Shown here: positions 50,301 through 64,000 of the stretch, one piece after another
How positions within the stretch are numbered: position 1 is the first letter of the stretch
Layout: every line of letters begins with the position of its first letter
Assembly (NCBI GenBank): GCA_930367205.1
Contig: OV884014.1
Location: 118,923,768-118,987,767, forward strand
Reading direction: 5' to 3'
Origin: Acanthosoma haemorrhoidale
Taxonomy: Eukaryota > Arthropoda > Insecta > Hemiptera > Acanthosomatidae
Length of the DNA stretch: 64,000 bases
Made by a program: the position numbers and the translations under genes
The notes under the pieces: generated by a model
Told to the model about the DNA's origin: nothing
The model's database searches: none
What the model saw: only the letters and a program-made list of their open reading frames with translations

Positions 50301-52429
50301 TTCGAAAAATTCGACTTTTTGACGATATTTTCTTTGATTTCGTATCAGGAGAACATAAAAGAGCAGGAGCTAACGTTCCAGCTATGAAATACCCATTTTT
50401 TAAAAATTCGACTTTTTGACGATATTTTCCTTGTTTTCGTATCAGGAGAACATAATGGGGCAGGAGCTGACGTACTAGCTATGAAAAACGCATTTTTTAA
50501 AAATTCGACTATTCGACGATATTTTCCTGGTTTTCGTATCAGGAGAACATAATAGGGCAGGAGCTAACGTACCAGCTATGAAATACGCAATTTTTGTAAA
50601 AATTTGAGTTTTCGACGATATTTTCCTTGTTTTGGTATCAGGAGAACATAATGGGGCAGGAGCTAACGTACTAGCTATGAAATACGCATTTTTGTAAAAA
50701 TTTGAGTTTTTGACGATATTTTCCTTGATTTCGTATCAGGAGAACATAAAAGAGCAGGAGCTAACGTTCCAGCTACAAAAAACGCATTTTTGTAAAAATT
50801 TGAATTTTAGACGATATTTTCCTTGTTTTGGTATCAGGAGAACATAATGGGGCAGGAGCTAACGTACCAGCTATGAAATACGCATTTTTGTAAAAATTTG
50901 AGTTTTTGACGATATTTTCCTTGATTTCGTATCAGGAGAACATAAAAGAGCAGGAGCTAACGTTCCAGCTATGAAATACCCATTTTTTAAAAATTCGACT
51001 TTTTGACGATATTTTCCTTGTTTTCGTATTAGGAGAACATAATGGGGCAGGAGCTAACGTCCTAGCTCTAAATACGCATTTTTGTAAAAATTCGACTTTT
51101 TGACGTCATTTTTCTTGTTTTGGTATCAGGAGAACATAATGGGGCAGGAGCTAACGTCCTAGCTCTAAATACGCATTTTTGTAAAAATTCGACTTTTTGA
51201 CGTCATTTTTCTTGTTTTGGTATCAGGAGAACATAATGGGGCAGGAGCTAACGTACTAGCTATGAAATACGCATTTTCGAAAAATTCGACTTTTTGACGA
51301 TATTTTCTTTGATTTCGTATCAGGAGAACATAAAAGAGCAGGAGCTAACGTTCCAGCTATGAAATACCCATTTTTTAAAAATTCGACTTTTTGACGATAT
51401 TTTCCTTGTTTTCGTATCAGGAGAACATAATGGGGCAGGAGCTGACGTACTAGCTATGAAAAACGCATTTTTTAAAAATTCGACTATTCGACGATATTTT
51501 CCTGGTTTTCGTATCAGGAGAACATAATAGGGCAGGAGCTAACGTACTAGCTATGAAATACGCATTTTTGTAAAAATTTGAGTTTTTGACGATATTTTCC
51601 TTGATTTCGTATCAGGAGAACATAAAAGAGCAGGAGCTAACGTTCCAGCTACAAAAAACGCATTTTTGTAAAAATTTGAATTTTAGACGATATTTTCCTT
51701 GTTTTGGTATCAGGAGAACATAATGGGGCAGGAGCTAACGTACCAGCTATGAAATACGCATTTTTGTAAAAATTTGAGTTTTTGACGATATTTTCCATGA
51801 TTTCGTATCAGGAGAACATAAAAGAGCAGGAGCTAACGTTCCAGCTACAAAAAACGCATTTTTGTAAAAATTTGAATTTTAGACGATATTTTCTTTGTTT
51901 TGGTATCAGGAGAACATATTAGGGCAGGAGCTAACGTCCTAGCTCTAAATACGCATTTTTGTAAAAATTCGACTTTTTGACGTCATTTTTCTTGTTTTGG
52001 TATCAGGAGAACATAATGGGGCAGGAGCTAACGTACTAGCTATGAAATACGCATTTTCGAAAAATTCGACTTTTTGACGATATTTTCTTTGATTTCGTAT
52101 CAGGAGAACATAATAGGGCAGGAGCTAACGTACCAGCTATGAAATACGCAATTTTTGTAAAAATTTGAGTTTTCGACGATATTTTCTTTGTTTTGGTATC
52201 AGGAGAACATAATGGGACAGGAGCTAACGTACCAGCTATGAGATACCTATTTTTTTAAAATTTGACTTTTTGACGTCATTTTTCTTGTTTTGGTATCAGG
52301 AGAACATAATGGGGCAGATGCTAACGTACAAGCTATGAAATACGCATTTTTGTAAAAATTCAACTTTTTTAAAATGTTTTCTTTGTTTTGGTATCAGGAG
52401 AACATAAAGGGGCAAGAGCTAACGTACAA
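44315..52429. repeat. Satellite B block (B9), 8.1 kb with internal higher-order repeats
   Basis: Longest B array, about 83 monomers. Two nested duplications are visible. A 780-bp (eight-monomer) unit repeats with the marker 'tggttttggtatgaggaaat' at about 45172 and 45952. An 1851-bp (19-monomer) unit repeats with the markers 'ttttggtgtcagg' (about 48293 and 50144) and 'tttcgtattagg' (49171 and 51022). Block-start monomers (gtatgaggaaatcataattg) occur inside the array at 45180 and 45960, showing unequal exchange between a block start and interior. One monomer at about 44955 has lost 'actttttg'. Confidence 0.93.
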
Positions 52430-54355
52430 GATCATACGATCGTATGATCAAAGTTATGAGTGAATATGACATCAAATCATGTCAAATATGATAGTGTGCC
52501 GTATCATTTGCACTTATTGTATCACGTGATACAATCGTATGATTGAAGTTACAGTGAATATACTATTAAATAATGTCGATTATGACAGTGTACTGTATCA
52601 TTGGCACTCATTGTATCACGTGATACGATCGTATGATTGAAGTCATGAATGAATATAACATCAAATGATGTCGATTATGATAGTGTGCCGCATCATTAGC
52701 ACACATTGTATCACATGATACGATTGTATGATTGAAGTTACGAGTGAATATAACATCAAATGATTTCGAATATGATAATGAACCGCATCATTGGCAATCA
52801 TTATATCACGTGATACCATCATATGATTAAAGTCACGAGTGAATATAACATCAAATGATGTTGGATATGATTGTATAATGTATAATAGCACTCATTGTTT
52901 CACGTGATACGATCGTATGATTAAAGTTACAGGTGAATATAATATCAATTGATGTCGTATATGATAGCACACCATATCATTAGCACTTATTGTATCATGT
53001 GATGTGATCGTATGATTGAAGTCACGAGTGAATATAGCATCAAATATTGCTAAATATGATTGTATAGTGTAGCATTGACACTCATTGTATCACGAGATAC
53101 GATCGTATGATTAAAGTCACGAGTGAATATACTATAAAATGATGTCGATTATGATAGTGTACCACATCATTGGCACTCATTATATCACGTGATACGATCG
53201 TATGATTGAAGTCACGAGTGAATATAATATCAAATGATGTCAATTATGATAGTGTTGCGTATCATAAGCACTCATTGTATCACGTGATACGATCGTATGA
53301 TTGAAGTCACGAGTGTATATAACATCAAATAATGCTAAATATGATTGTATAGTGTAGCATTGACACTCATTGTATCACGAGATACGATCGTATGATTGAA
53401 GTCACGAGTGAATATACTATAAAATGATGTCGATTATGATAGTGTACCACATCATTAGCACTCATTATATCACGTGATACGATCGTATGATTGAAGTCAC
53501 GAGTGAATATAATATCAAATGATGTCAATTATGATAGTGTTGCGTATCATAAGCACTCATTGTATCACGTGATACGATCGTATGATGAAAGTTACGAGTT
53601 AATATAACATCAAATGATGTCGAAAAGGATTGTATAATGTATCATTAGCACTTATTGTTTCACGTGATACGATCGTATGATTAAAGTTACGATTGGAGAT
53701 ACTAATAAATGATGTTGAATATAATAGTGCACCATATCATTAGCACTTATTGTATCATGTGATGCGATCGTATGATTAAAGTTACAAGTGAATATAACAT
53801 CAAATGATGTCGATTATGATAGTGTACCACATCATTGGCACTCATTATATCACGTGATACGATCGTATAATGAAAGTTACGAGTGAATATAACATCAAAT
53901 GATGTCAATTATAATAGTGTACCGCATCATTGGCACTCATTATATCACGTGATACTATCGTATGATTGAAGTCACGAGTGAATATAACATCAAATAATGC
54001 TAAATATGATTGTATAGTGTAGCATTGACACTCATTGTATCACGAGATACGATCGTATGATTGAAGTCACGAGTGAATATAACATCAAATAATGCTAAAT
54101 ATGATTGTATAGTGTAGCATTGACACTCATTGTATCACGAGATACGATCGGATGATTAAAGTCACGAGTGAATATAACATCAAATGATGTTGAATATGAT
54201 TGTATAATGTATCATTAGCACTCATTGTTTCACGTGATACGATCGTATGATTAAAGTTACGAGTGAATATACTATTAAATGATGTCGATTATGATAGTGT
54301 ACCGCATCATTGGCACTAATTGTATCACGTGATACGATCGTATGATCAAAGCTAC
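52430..54355. repeat. Satellite A block (A9)
   Basis: About 20 A monomers. Starts like A8 and ends like A7/A8, but with an inner repeat: the group 'gtgttgcgtatcataagcac' occurs at about 53249 and 53540. No gene; the frame at 52661-52891 is read-through. Confidence 0.92.
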
Positions 54356-54974
54356 GAGTTAACATAATAGGGCAGGAATCATTGTACCAGCTATGAATTA
54401 CGCATTTTTGTAAAATTCTACTTTTTGACGATATTTTTCTTGTTTTGGTATGAGGAAATCATAATTGTTCAGGAGCTAACGTACCAGCTATAAAATACTC
54501 TTATATGTAAAAATTTAACTTTTTGATGACATTTTCCTTGTTTTGGTATCAGGAGAACATAATAAGGCAGGAGTTAACGTACTAGCTGAGAAATACGCAT
54601 TTTTGTAAAAATTTGAGTTTTCGACGATATTTTCCTTGTTTTGGTATCAGGAGAACATAATGGGGCAGGAGCTAACGTACTAACTATGAAATACGCATTT
54701 TCGAAAAATTCGACTTTTTGACGATATTTTCCTTGATTTCGTATCAGGAGAACATAAAAGAGCAGGAGCTAACGTTCCAGCTATGAAATACCCATTTTTT
54801 AAAAATTCGACTTTTTGACGTCATTTTTCTTGTTTTGGTATCAGGAGAACAAATTGGGGCAGGTGCTAGCGTACAAGCTATGAAATACGCATTTTTGTAA
54901 AAATTCAACTTTTTTAAAATGTTTTCTTTGTTTTGGTATCAGGAGAACATAAAGGGGCAAGAGCTAACGTACAA
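54356..54974. repeat. Satellite B block (B10), 619 bp
   Basis: A minimal B cassette of six to seven monomers: the two left-edge monomers, three interior ones and the right-edge monomers. Identical in length to B11 and B12. Private changes are 'caggaatcattg' and 'gagaacaaattggggcagg'. Confidence 0.93.
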
Positions 54975-57280
54975 GATCATACGATCGTATGATCAAAGTT
55001 ACGAGTGAATATGACATCAAATGATGTCAAATATGACAGTGTACTGTAGCATTGGCACTCATTGTATCACGTGATACGATCGTATGATTAAAGTCACGAG
55101 TGAATATACTATAAAATGATGTCGATTATGATAGTGTACCACATCATTGGCACTCATTATATCACGTGATACGATCGTATGATTGAAGTCACGAGTGAAT
55201 ATAATATCAAATGATGTCGAATATGATAATGTACCGTATCATGAGCACTCATTGTATCACGTGATACGATCGTATGATGAAAGTTACGAGTGAATATAAC
55301 ATCAAATGATGTCGATTATGATAGTGTACCACATCATTGGCACTAATTGTATCACGTGATACAATCGTATGATTGAAGTTACAGTGAATATACTATTAAA
55401 TAATGTCGATTATGACAGTGTACTGTAGCATTGGCACTCATTGTATCACGTGATACGATCGTATGATTGAAGTCATGAATGAATAAAACATCAAATGATG
55501 TCGATTATGATAGTGTGCCGCATCAATAACACACATTGTATCACATGATACGATTGTATGATTAAAGTTACGAGTGAATAAAACATCAAATGATTTCGAA
55601 TATGATAATGAACCGCATCATTGGCAATCATTATATCACGTGATACTATCATATGATTAAAGTCACGAGTGAATATAACATCAAATGATGTTGGATATGA
55701 TTGTATAATGTATCATTAGCACTCATTGTTTCACGTGATACGATCGTGTGATTAAAGTTACAGGTGAATATAATATCAATTGATGTCGTATATAATAGCG
55801 CACCATATCATTAGCACTTATTGTATCATGTGATGTGATCGTATGATTGAAGTCACGAGTGAATATAACATCAAATAATGCTAAATATGATTGTATAGTG
55901 TAGCATTGACACTCATTGTATCACGAGATTCGATCGTATGATTAAAGTCACGAGTGAATATACTATAAAATGATGTCGATTATGATAGTGTACCACATCA
56001 TTGGCACTCATTATATCACGTGATACGATCGTATGATTGAAGTCACGAGTGAATATAATATTAAATGATGTTAATTATGATAGTGTTGCGTATCATAAGC
56101 ACTCATTGTATCACGTGATACGATCGTATGATGAAAGTTACGAGAGAATATAACATCAAATGATGTCGAATAGGATTGTATAATGTATCATTAGCACTCA
56201 TTGTTTCACGTGATACGATCGTATGAGAAAAGTTACGAGTAAATATAACATCAAATGATGTCGAATATGATTGTGTACCGCATCATTTGAACTTATTGTA
56301 TCACGTGATACGATCGTATGATTTAAGTTACGATTGAATATAACATAAATGATGTCGAATATAATAGTGTGCTGTATCATTGGCACTCATTCTATCACGT
56401 GATATGATCGTATGATTAAAGTTACGAGTGAATATAACATCAAATGATGTCGAATAAGATAGTGTGCTTAATCATTAGCACTCATTTTATCACGTGATAC
56501 AATCGTATGATTCAAGTTACGAGTGAATATAACATCAGATGATGTCGAATATGATTGTGTGCTATATCATTAGCACTTATTCAATCACGTGATACGATCG
56601 TATGATTAAAGTTACGAGTGAATATAACATTAAATGATGTCGAATAAGATAGTGTGCCTAATCATTAGCACTCATGGTATCACGTGATACGATCGTATGA
56701 TTCATGGTACCAGTGAATATAACATCAAATGATGTCGAATATGATTGTGTGCCATATCATTGGCATTTATTCAATCACGTGATACGGTCGTATGATTCAA
56801 GTTACGAGTGAATATAACATCAAATGATGTCGAATATGATTGTGTGCTGTATCATTAGCACTCATTGTATCACGTGATACAATCGTATGATTCAAGTTAC
56901 GAGTGAACATAACATCAAATGCTGTCGAATATGATTGTGTACCGTATCATTTGAACTCATTGTATCACCTGATACGATCGTATGATTGAAGTCACGAGTG
57001 AATATAACATCAAATAATGCTAAATATGATTGTATAGTGTAGCATTGACACTCATTGTATCACGAGATACGATCGTATGATTAAAGTCACGAGTGAATAT
57101 AACATCAAATGATGTTGAATATGATTGTATAATGTATCATTAGCACTCATTGTTTCACGTGATACGATCGTATGATTAAAGTTACGAGTGAATATACTAT
57201 TAAATGATGTCGATTATGATAGTGTACCGCATCATTGGCACTAATTGTATCACGTGATACGATCGTATGATCAAAGCTAC
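54975..57280. repeat. Satellite A block (A10)
   Basis: About 24 A monomers. From about 56200 it passes into a divergent A subfamily with 'gattcaagttacgagtg', 'gattgtgtgc' and 'attcaatcacgtg', absent from the left of the window. The two palindromes are kept in most of these monomers. Confidence 0.92.
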
Positions 57281-57899
57281 GAGTTAACATAATAGGGCAG
57301 GAATTATTGTACCAGCTATGAATTACGCATTTTTGTAAAATTCTACTTTTTGACGATATTTTTCTTGTTTTGGTATGAGGAAATCATAATTGTTCAGGAG
57401 CTAACGTACCAGCTATAAAATACTCTTATATGTAAAAATTTAACTTATTGATGACATTTTCCTTGTTTTGGTATCAGGAGAACATAATAAGGCAGGAGTT
57501 AACGTACTAGCTGAGAAATACGCATTTTTGTAAAAATTTGAGTTTTCGACGATATTTTACTTGTTTTGGTATCAGGAGAACATAATGGGGCAGGAGCTAA
57601 CGTACTAACTATGAAATACGCATTTTCGAAAAATTCGACTTTTTGACGATATTTTCCTTGATTTCGTATCAGGAGAACATAAAAGAGCAGGAGCTAACGT
57701 TCCAGCTATGAAATACCCATTTTTTAAAAATTCGACTTTTTGACGTCATTTTTCTTGTTTTGGTATCAGGAGAACATAATGGGGCAGGTGCTAGCGTACA
57801 AGCTATGAAATACGCATTTTTGTAAAAATTCAACTTTTTTAAAATGTTTTCTTTGTTTTGGTATCAGAAGAACATAAAGGGGCAAGAGCTAACGTACAA
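57281..57899. repeat. Satellite B block (B11), 619 bp
   Basis: Minimal B cassette, the same in length and order as B10 and B12. It shares 'cttattgatgac', 'gatattttacttg' and 'tatcagaagaacat' with B12 at a 5529-bp shift. Confidence 0.93.
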
Positions 57900-60800
57900 G
57901 ATCATACGATCGTATGATCAAAGTTACGAGTGAATATGACATCAAATGATGTCAAATATGACAGTGTACTGTAGCATTGGCACTCATTGTATCACGTGAT
58001 ACGATCGTATGATTGAAGTCATGAATGAATATAACATCAAATGATGTCGATTATGATAGTGTGCCGCATCAATAACACACATTGTATCACATGATACGAT
58101 TGTATGATTAAAGTTACGAGTGAATAAAACATCAAATGATTTCGAATATGATAATGAACCGCATCATTGGCAATCATTATATCACGTGATACTATCATAT
58201 GATTGAAGTCACGAGTGAATATAACATCAAATGATGTTGGATATGATTGTATAATGTATCATTAGCACTCATTGTTTCACGTGATACGATCGTATGATTA
58301 AAGTTACAGGTGAATATAATATCAATTGATGTCGTATATAATAGCGCACCATATCATTAGCACTTATTGTATCATGTGATGTGATCGTATGATTGAAGTC
58401 ACGAGTGAATATAACATCAAATAATGCTAAATATGATTGTATAGTGTAGCATTGACACTCATTGTATCACGAGATTCGATCGTATGATTAAAGTCACGAG
58501 TGAATATACTATAAAATGATGTCGATTATGATAGTGTACCACATCATTGGCACTCATTATATCACGTGATACGATCGTATGATTGAAGTCACGAGTGAAT
58601 ATAATATTAAATGATGTTAATTATGATAGTGTTGCGTATCATAAGCACTCATTGTATCACGTGATACGATCGTATGATGAAAGTTACGAGAGAATATAAC
58701 ATCAAATGATGTCGAATAGGATTGTATAATGTATCATTAGCACTCATTGTTTCACGTGATACGATCGTATGAGAAAAGTTACGAGTAAATATAACATCAA
58801 ATGATGTCGAATATGATTGTGTACCGCATCATTTGAACTTATTGTATCACGTGATACGATCGTATGATTTAAGTTACGATTGAATATAACATAAATGATG
58901 TCGAATATAATAGTGTGCTGTATCATTGGCACTCATTCTATCACGTGATATGATCGTATGATTAAAGTTACGAGTGAATATAACATCAAATGATGTCGAA
59001 TAAGATAGTGTGCTATATCATTAGCACTTATTCAATCACGTGATACGGTCGTATGATTCAAGTTACGAGTGAATATAACATTAAATGATGTCGAATAAGA
59101 TAGTGTGCCTAATCATTAGCACTCATGGTATCACGTGATACGATCGTATGATTCATGGTACCAGTGAATATAACATCAAATGATGTCGAATATGATTGTG
59201 TGCCATATCATTGGCATTCATTCAATCACGTGATACGGTCGTATGATTCAAGTTACGAGTGAATATAACATCAAATGATGTCGAATATGATTGTGTGCTG
59301 TATCATTAGCACTCATTGTATCACGTGATACAATCGTATGATTCAAGTTACGAGTGAACATAACATCAAATGCTGTCGAATATGATTGTGTACCGTATCA
59401 TTTGAACTCATTGTATCACCTGATACGATCGTGTGATTCAAGTTACGAGTGAATATAACACCAAATAATGTCGAATTTGATTGTGTGCCATATCATTGGC
59501 ACTCATTCAATCACGTGATACGATCGTATGATTAAAGTTACGAGTAAACATAACATCAAATGATGTGGAATATGATAGTGTACCGCATCATTGCCACTCA
59601 TTATATCACGTGATACGATCGTATGATTGAAGCAACGAGTGAATATAACATCAAATGATGTCGAATATGATAGTGTACCGTATCATTGGCACTCATTGTA
59701 TCACGTGATACGATCGTATGATGAAAGTTACGAGTGAAGATAACATCAAATGATTTTGAATATGATTGTATAATGTATCATTAGCACTCATTGTTTCACG
59801 TGATACGATCGTATGAGAAAAGTTACGAGTAAATATAACATCAAATGATGTCGAATATGATTGTGTACCGCATCATTTGAACTTATTGTATCACGTGATA
59901 CGATCGTATGATTTAAGTTACGATTGAATATAACATGAATGATGTCGAATATAATTGTGTGCTGTATCATTGGCACTCATTCTATCACGTGATATGATCG
60001 TATGATTAAAGTTACGAGTGAATATAACATCAAATGATGTCGAATAAGATAGTGTGCTTAATCATTAGCACTCATTTTATCACGTGATACAATCGTATGA
60101 TTCAAGTTACGAGTGAATATAACATCAGATGATGTCGAATATGATTGTGTGCTATATCATTAGCACTTATTCAATCACGTGATACGATCGTATGATTAAA
60201 GTTACGAGTGAATATAACATTAAATGATGTCGAATAAGATAGTGTGCCTAATCATTAGCACTCATGGTATCACGTGATACGATCGTATGATTCATGGTAC
60301 CAGTGAATATAACATCAAATGATGTCGAATATGATTGTGTGCCATATCATTGGCATTCATTCAATCACGTGATACGGTCGTATGATTCAAGTTACGAGTG
60401 AATATAACATCAAATGATGTCGAATATGATTGTGTGCTGTATCATTAGCACTCATTGTATCACGTGATACAATCGTATGATTCAAGTTACGAGTGAACAT
60501 AACATCAAATGCTGTCGAATATGATTGTGTACCGTATCATTTGAACTCATTGTATCACCTGATACGATCGTGTGATTCAAGTTACGAGTGAATATAACAC
60601 CAAATAATGTCGAATTTGATTGTGTGCCATATCATTGGCACTCATTCAATCACGTGATACGATCGTATGATTAAAGTTACGAGTAAACATAACATCAAAT
60701 GATGTGGAATATGATAGTGTACCGCATCATTGCCACTCATTATATCACGTGATACGATCGTATGATTGAAGCAACGAGTGAATATAACATCAAATGATGT

Positions 60801-62809
60801 CGAATATGATAGTGTACCGTATCATTGGCACTCATTGTATCACGTGATACGATCGTAAGAATAAAGTTACGAGTAAACATAACATCAAATGATGTCGAAT
60901 ATGATTGTGTATTGTATCATTTGAACTCATTGTATCACGTGATACGATCGTGTGATTCAAGTTACGAGTAAATATAACATCAAATGATGTTGAATATGAT
61001 TGTATAATGTATCATTGGCACTCATTGTATCACGTGATACGATCGTATGATTAAACTTACGAGTAAATATAACATTAAATGATGTCAACCATGCTGGTAT
61101 ACCGTATCAATAACATCAGATGATGTCGATTATGATAGTGTACCGCATCATTGCAACTTATTATATCACGTGATACGATCGTATGATTGAAGCCACGACT
61201 GAATATAACATCAGATGATGTCGAATATGATAGTGTACCGTATCATTGGCACTCATTGTATCACGTGATACGATCGTATGATGAAAGTTACGAGTGAAGA
61301 TAACATCAAATGATGTTGAATATGATTGTATAATGTATCATTAGCCCTCATTGTTTCACGTGATACGATCGTATGAGAAAAGTTACGAGTAAATATAACA
61401 TCAAATGATGTCGAATATGATTGTGTACCGCATCATTTGAACTTATTGTATCACGTGATACGATCGTATGATTTAAGTTACGATTGAATATAACATGAAT
61501 GATGTCGAATATAATTGTGTGCTGTATCATTGGCACTCATTCTATCACGTGATACGATCGTATGATTGAAGTCACGAGTGAATATAATATTAAATGATGT
61601 TAATTATGATAGTGTTGCGTATCATAAGCACTCATTGTATCACGTGATACGATCGTATGATGAAAGTTACGAGAGAATATAACATCAAATGATGTCGAAT
61701 AGGATTGTATAATGTATCATTAGCACTCATTGTTTCACGTGATACGATCGTATGAGAAAAGTTACGAGTAAATATAACATCAAATGATGTCGAATATGAT
61801 TGTGTACCGCATCATTTGAACTTATTGTATCACGTGATACGATCGTATGATTTAAGTTACGATTGAATATAACATAAATGATGTCGAATATAATAGTGTG
61901 CTGTATCATTGGCACTCATTCTATCACGTGATATGATCGTATGATTAAAGTTACGAGTGAATATAACATCAAATGATGTCGAATAAGATAGTGTGCTTAA
62001 TCATTAGCACTCATTTTATCACGTGATACAATCGTATGATTCAAGTTACGAGTGAATATAACATCAGATGATGTCGAATATGATTGTGTGCTATATCATT
62101 AGCACTTATTCAATCACGTGATACGATCGTATGATTAAAGTTACGAGTGAATATAACATTAAATGATGTCGAATAAGATAGTGTGCCTAATCATTAGCAC
62201 TCATGGTATCACGTGATACGATCGTATGATTCATGGTACCAGTGAATATAACATCAAATGATGTCGAATATGATTGTGTGCCATATCATTGGCATTTATT
62301 CAATCACGTGATACGGTCGTATGATTCAAGTTACGAGTGAATATAACATCAAATGATGTCGAATATGATTGTGTGCTGTATCATTAGCACTCATTGTATC
62401 ACGTGATACAATCGTATGATTCAAGTTACGAGTGAACATAACATCAAATGCTGTCGAATATGATTGTGTACCGTATCATTTGAACTCATTGTATCACCTG
62501 ATACGATCGTATGATTGAAGTCACGAGTGAATATAACATCAAATAATGCTAAATATGATTGTATAGTGTAGCATTGACACTCATTGTATCACGAGATACG
62601 ATCGTATGATTAAAGTCACGAGTGAATATAACATCAAATGATGTTGAATATGATTGTATAATGTATCATTAGCACTCATTGTTTCACGTGATACGATCGT
62701 ATGATTAAAGTTACGAGTGAATATACTATTAAATGATGTCGATTATGATAGTGTACCGCATCATTGGCACTAATTGTATCACGTGATACGATCGTATGAT
62801 CAAAGCTAC
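57900..62809. repeat. Satellite A block (A11), divergent subfamily
   Basis: About 52 A monomers, largely of the divergent 'gattgtgtgc' type. A two-monomer landmark containing 'cgtatgagaaaagttacgag' occurs at about 58766, 59810, 61370 and 61749 (and at 56220 in A10), revealing shuffled higher-order copies. From about 61560 to the block end it repeats about 56030-57280 at a 5529-bp shift. A truncated monomer lies at about 61080-61125. Confidence 0.92.
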
Positions 62810-63428
62810 GAGTTAACATAATAGGGCAGGAATTATTGTACCAGCTATGAATTACGCATTTTTGTAAAATTCTACTTTTTGACGATATTTTTCTTGTTTT
62901 GGTATGAGGAAATCATAATTGTTCAGGAGCTAACGTACCAGCTATAAAATACTCTTATATGTAAAAATTTAACTTATTGATGACATTTTCCTTGTTTTGG
63001 TATCAGGAGAACATAATAAGGCAGGAGTTAACGTACTAGCTGAGAAATACGCATTTTTGTAAAAATTTGAGTTTTCGACGATATTTTACTTGTTTTGGTA
63101 TCAGGAGAACATAATGGGGCAGGAGCTAACGTACTAACTATGAAATACGCATTTTCGAAAAATTCGACTTTTTGACGATATTTTCCTTGATTTCGTATCA
63201 GGAGAACATAAAAGAGCAGGAGCTAACGTTCCAGCTATGAAATACCCATTTTTTAAAAATTCGACTTTTTGACGTCATTTTTCTTGTTTTGGTATCAGGA
63301 GAACATAATGGGGCAGGTGCTAGCGTACAAGCTATGAAATACGCATTTTTGTAAAAATTCAACTTTTTTAAAATGTTTTCTTTGTTTTGGTATCAGAAGA
63401 ACATAAAGGGGCAAGAGCTAACGTACAA
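62810..63428. repeat. Satellite B block (B12), 619 bp
   Basis: Minimal B cassette, the copy of B11 displaced by 5529 bp. Confidence 0.93.
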
Positions 63429-64000
63429 GATCATACGATCGTATGATCAAAGTTACGAGTGAATATGACATCAAATGATGTCAAATATGACAGTGTACTG
63501 TAGCATTGGCACTCATTGTATCACGTGATACGATCGTATGATTGAAGTCATGAATGAATATAACATCAAATGATGTCGATTATGATAGTGTGCCGCATCA
63601 ATAACACACATTGTATCACATGATACGATTGTATGATTAAAGTTACGAGTGAATAAAACATCAAATGATTTCGAATATGATAATGAACCGCATCATTGGC
63701 AATCATTATATCACGTGATACTATCATATGATTGAAGTCACGAGTGAATATAACATCAAATGATGTTGGATATGATTGTATAATGTATCATTAGCACTCA
63801 TTGTTTCACGTGATACGATCGTATGATTAAAGTTACAGGTGAATATAATATCAATTGATGTCGTATATAATAGCGCACCATATCATTAGCACTTATTGTA
63901 TCATGTGATGTGATCGTATGATTGAAGTCACGAGTGAATATAACATCAAATAATGCTAAATATGATTGTATAGTGTAGCATTGACACTCATTGTATCACG
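63429..64000. repeat. Satellite A block (A12), cut by window end
   Basis: About 6 A monomers matching 57900-58471 at a 5529-bp shift. The array continues beyond the window. Confidence 0.93.

Noticed and set aside
1..64000. CENP-B box in either satellite
   Set aside because: No match to YTTCGTTGGAARCGGGA was seen in A or B monomers.
1..64000. Viral homologous-repeat region (palindromic hr-like repeats of large insect DNA viruses)
   Set aside because: The palindromes recall such regions, but no viral replication or structural gene is nearby, the array is far longer than known hr regions, and a retroelement with target duplication sits in it. Genomic satellite is simpler.

Overview
The window is almost entirely satellite DNA from an animal genome, most likely an arthropod and probably an insect. 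The insect assignment rests on the one interruption, a 5.2-kb env-bearing Ty3/gypsy (errantivirus-like) LTR element at 27603-32825 on the minus strand. It has AGTT...AACT LTR ends, an ATAT target duplication, a tRNA-Lys-like primer site and an arthropod-type TATA plus TCAGTC initiator promoter. The order or species cannot be resolved from the sequence. No host gene, tRNA, rRNA or CRISPR array was seen.

Two unrelated-looking satellites alternate, always in the same orientation. Satellite A has a 95-bp period and fills about 37.7 kb (roughly 400 monomers). Its most constant part is a double palindrome, ATCACGTGAT overlapping ATACGATCGTAT. Satellite B has a period of about 97.5 bp and fills about 21 kb (roughly 215 monomers), with the landmarks GGCAGGAGCTAACGTAC, AGCTATGAAATACGCATTTT and TTTTTGACGATATTTTC.

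Layout: A 1-644; B 645-1555; A 1556-8610; B 8611-9805; A 9806-17144; B 17145-18827; A 18828-23600; B 23601-25380; A 25381-27602; LTR element; A 32826-34623; B 34624-36119; A 36120-36621; B 36622-38117; A 38118-39378; B 39379-40874; A 40875-41851; B 41852-42863; A 42864-44314; B 44315-52429 (the longest B block); A 52430-54355; B 54356-54974; A 54975-57280; B 57281-57899; A 57900-62809; B 62810-63428; A 63429-64000. Each B block has the same edge monomers and the same two junction sequences, so A and B have been amplified together as composite higher-order units (shifts of 7966, 6456, 1998, 4755 and 5529 bp are visible). Only the interior copy number varies.

The LTR element, read on the minus strand, runs 5' LTR (32609-32825), primer site, leader, gag, a U UUU UUA -1 frameshift site, protease, about 500 bp of AT-rich non-coding filler, the C-terminal end of integrase, env, polypurine tract, 3' LTR (27603-27819). 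Reverse transcriptase, RNase H and the catalytic part of integrase are absent, so the copy cannot be autonomous, but gag-protease and env are open. The LTRs differ at 2 of 217 positions. The insertion sits in only one copy of the higher-order repeat, and uninterrupted versions of the same site occur elsewhere in the window, so it is younger than the amplification.

The short open frames elsewhere are read-through of two or three satellite monomers and are not genes.
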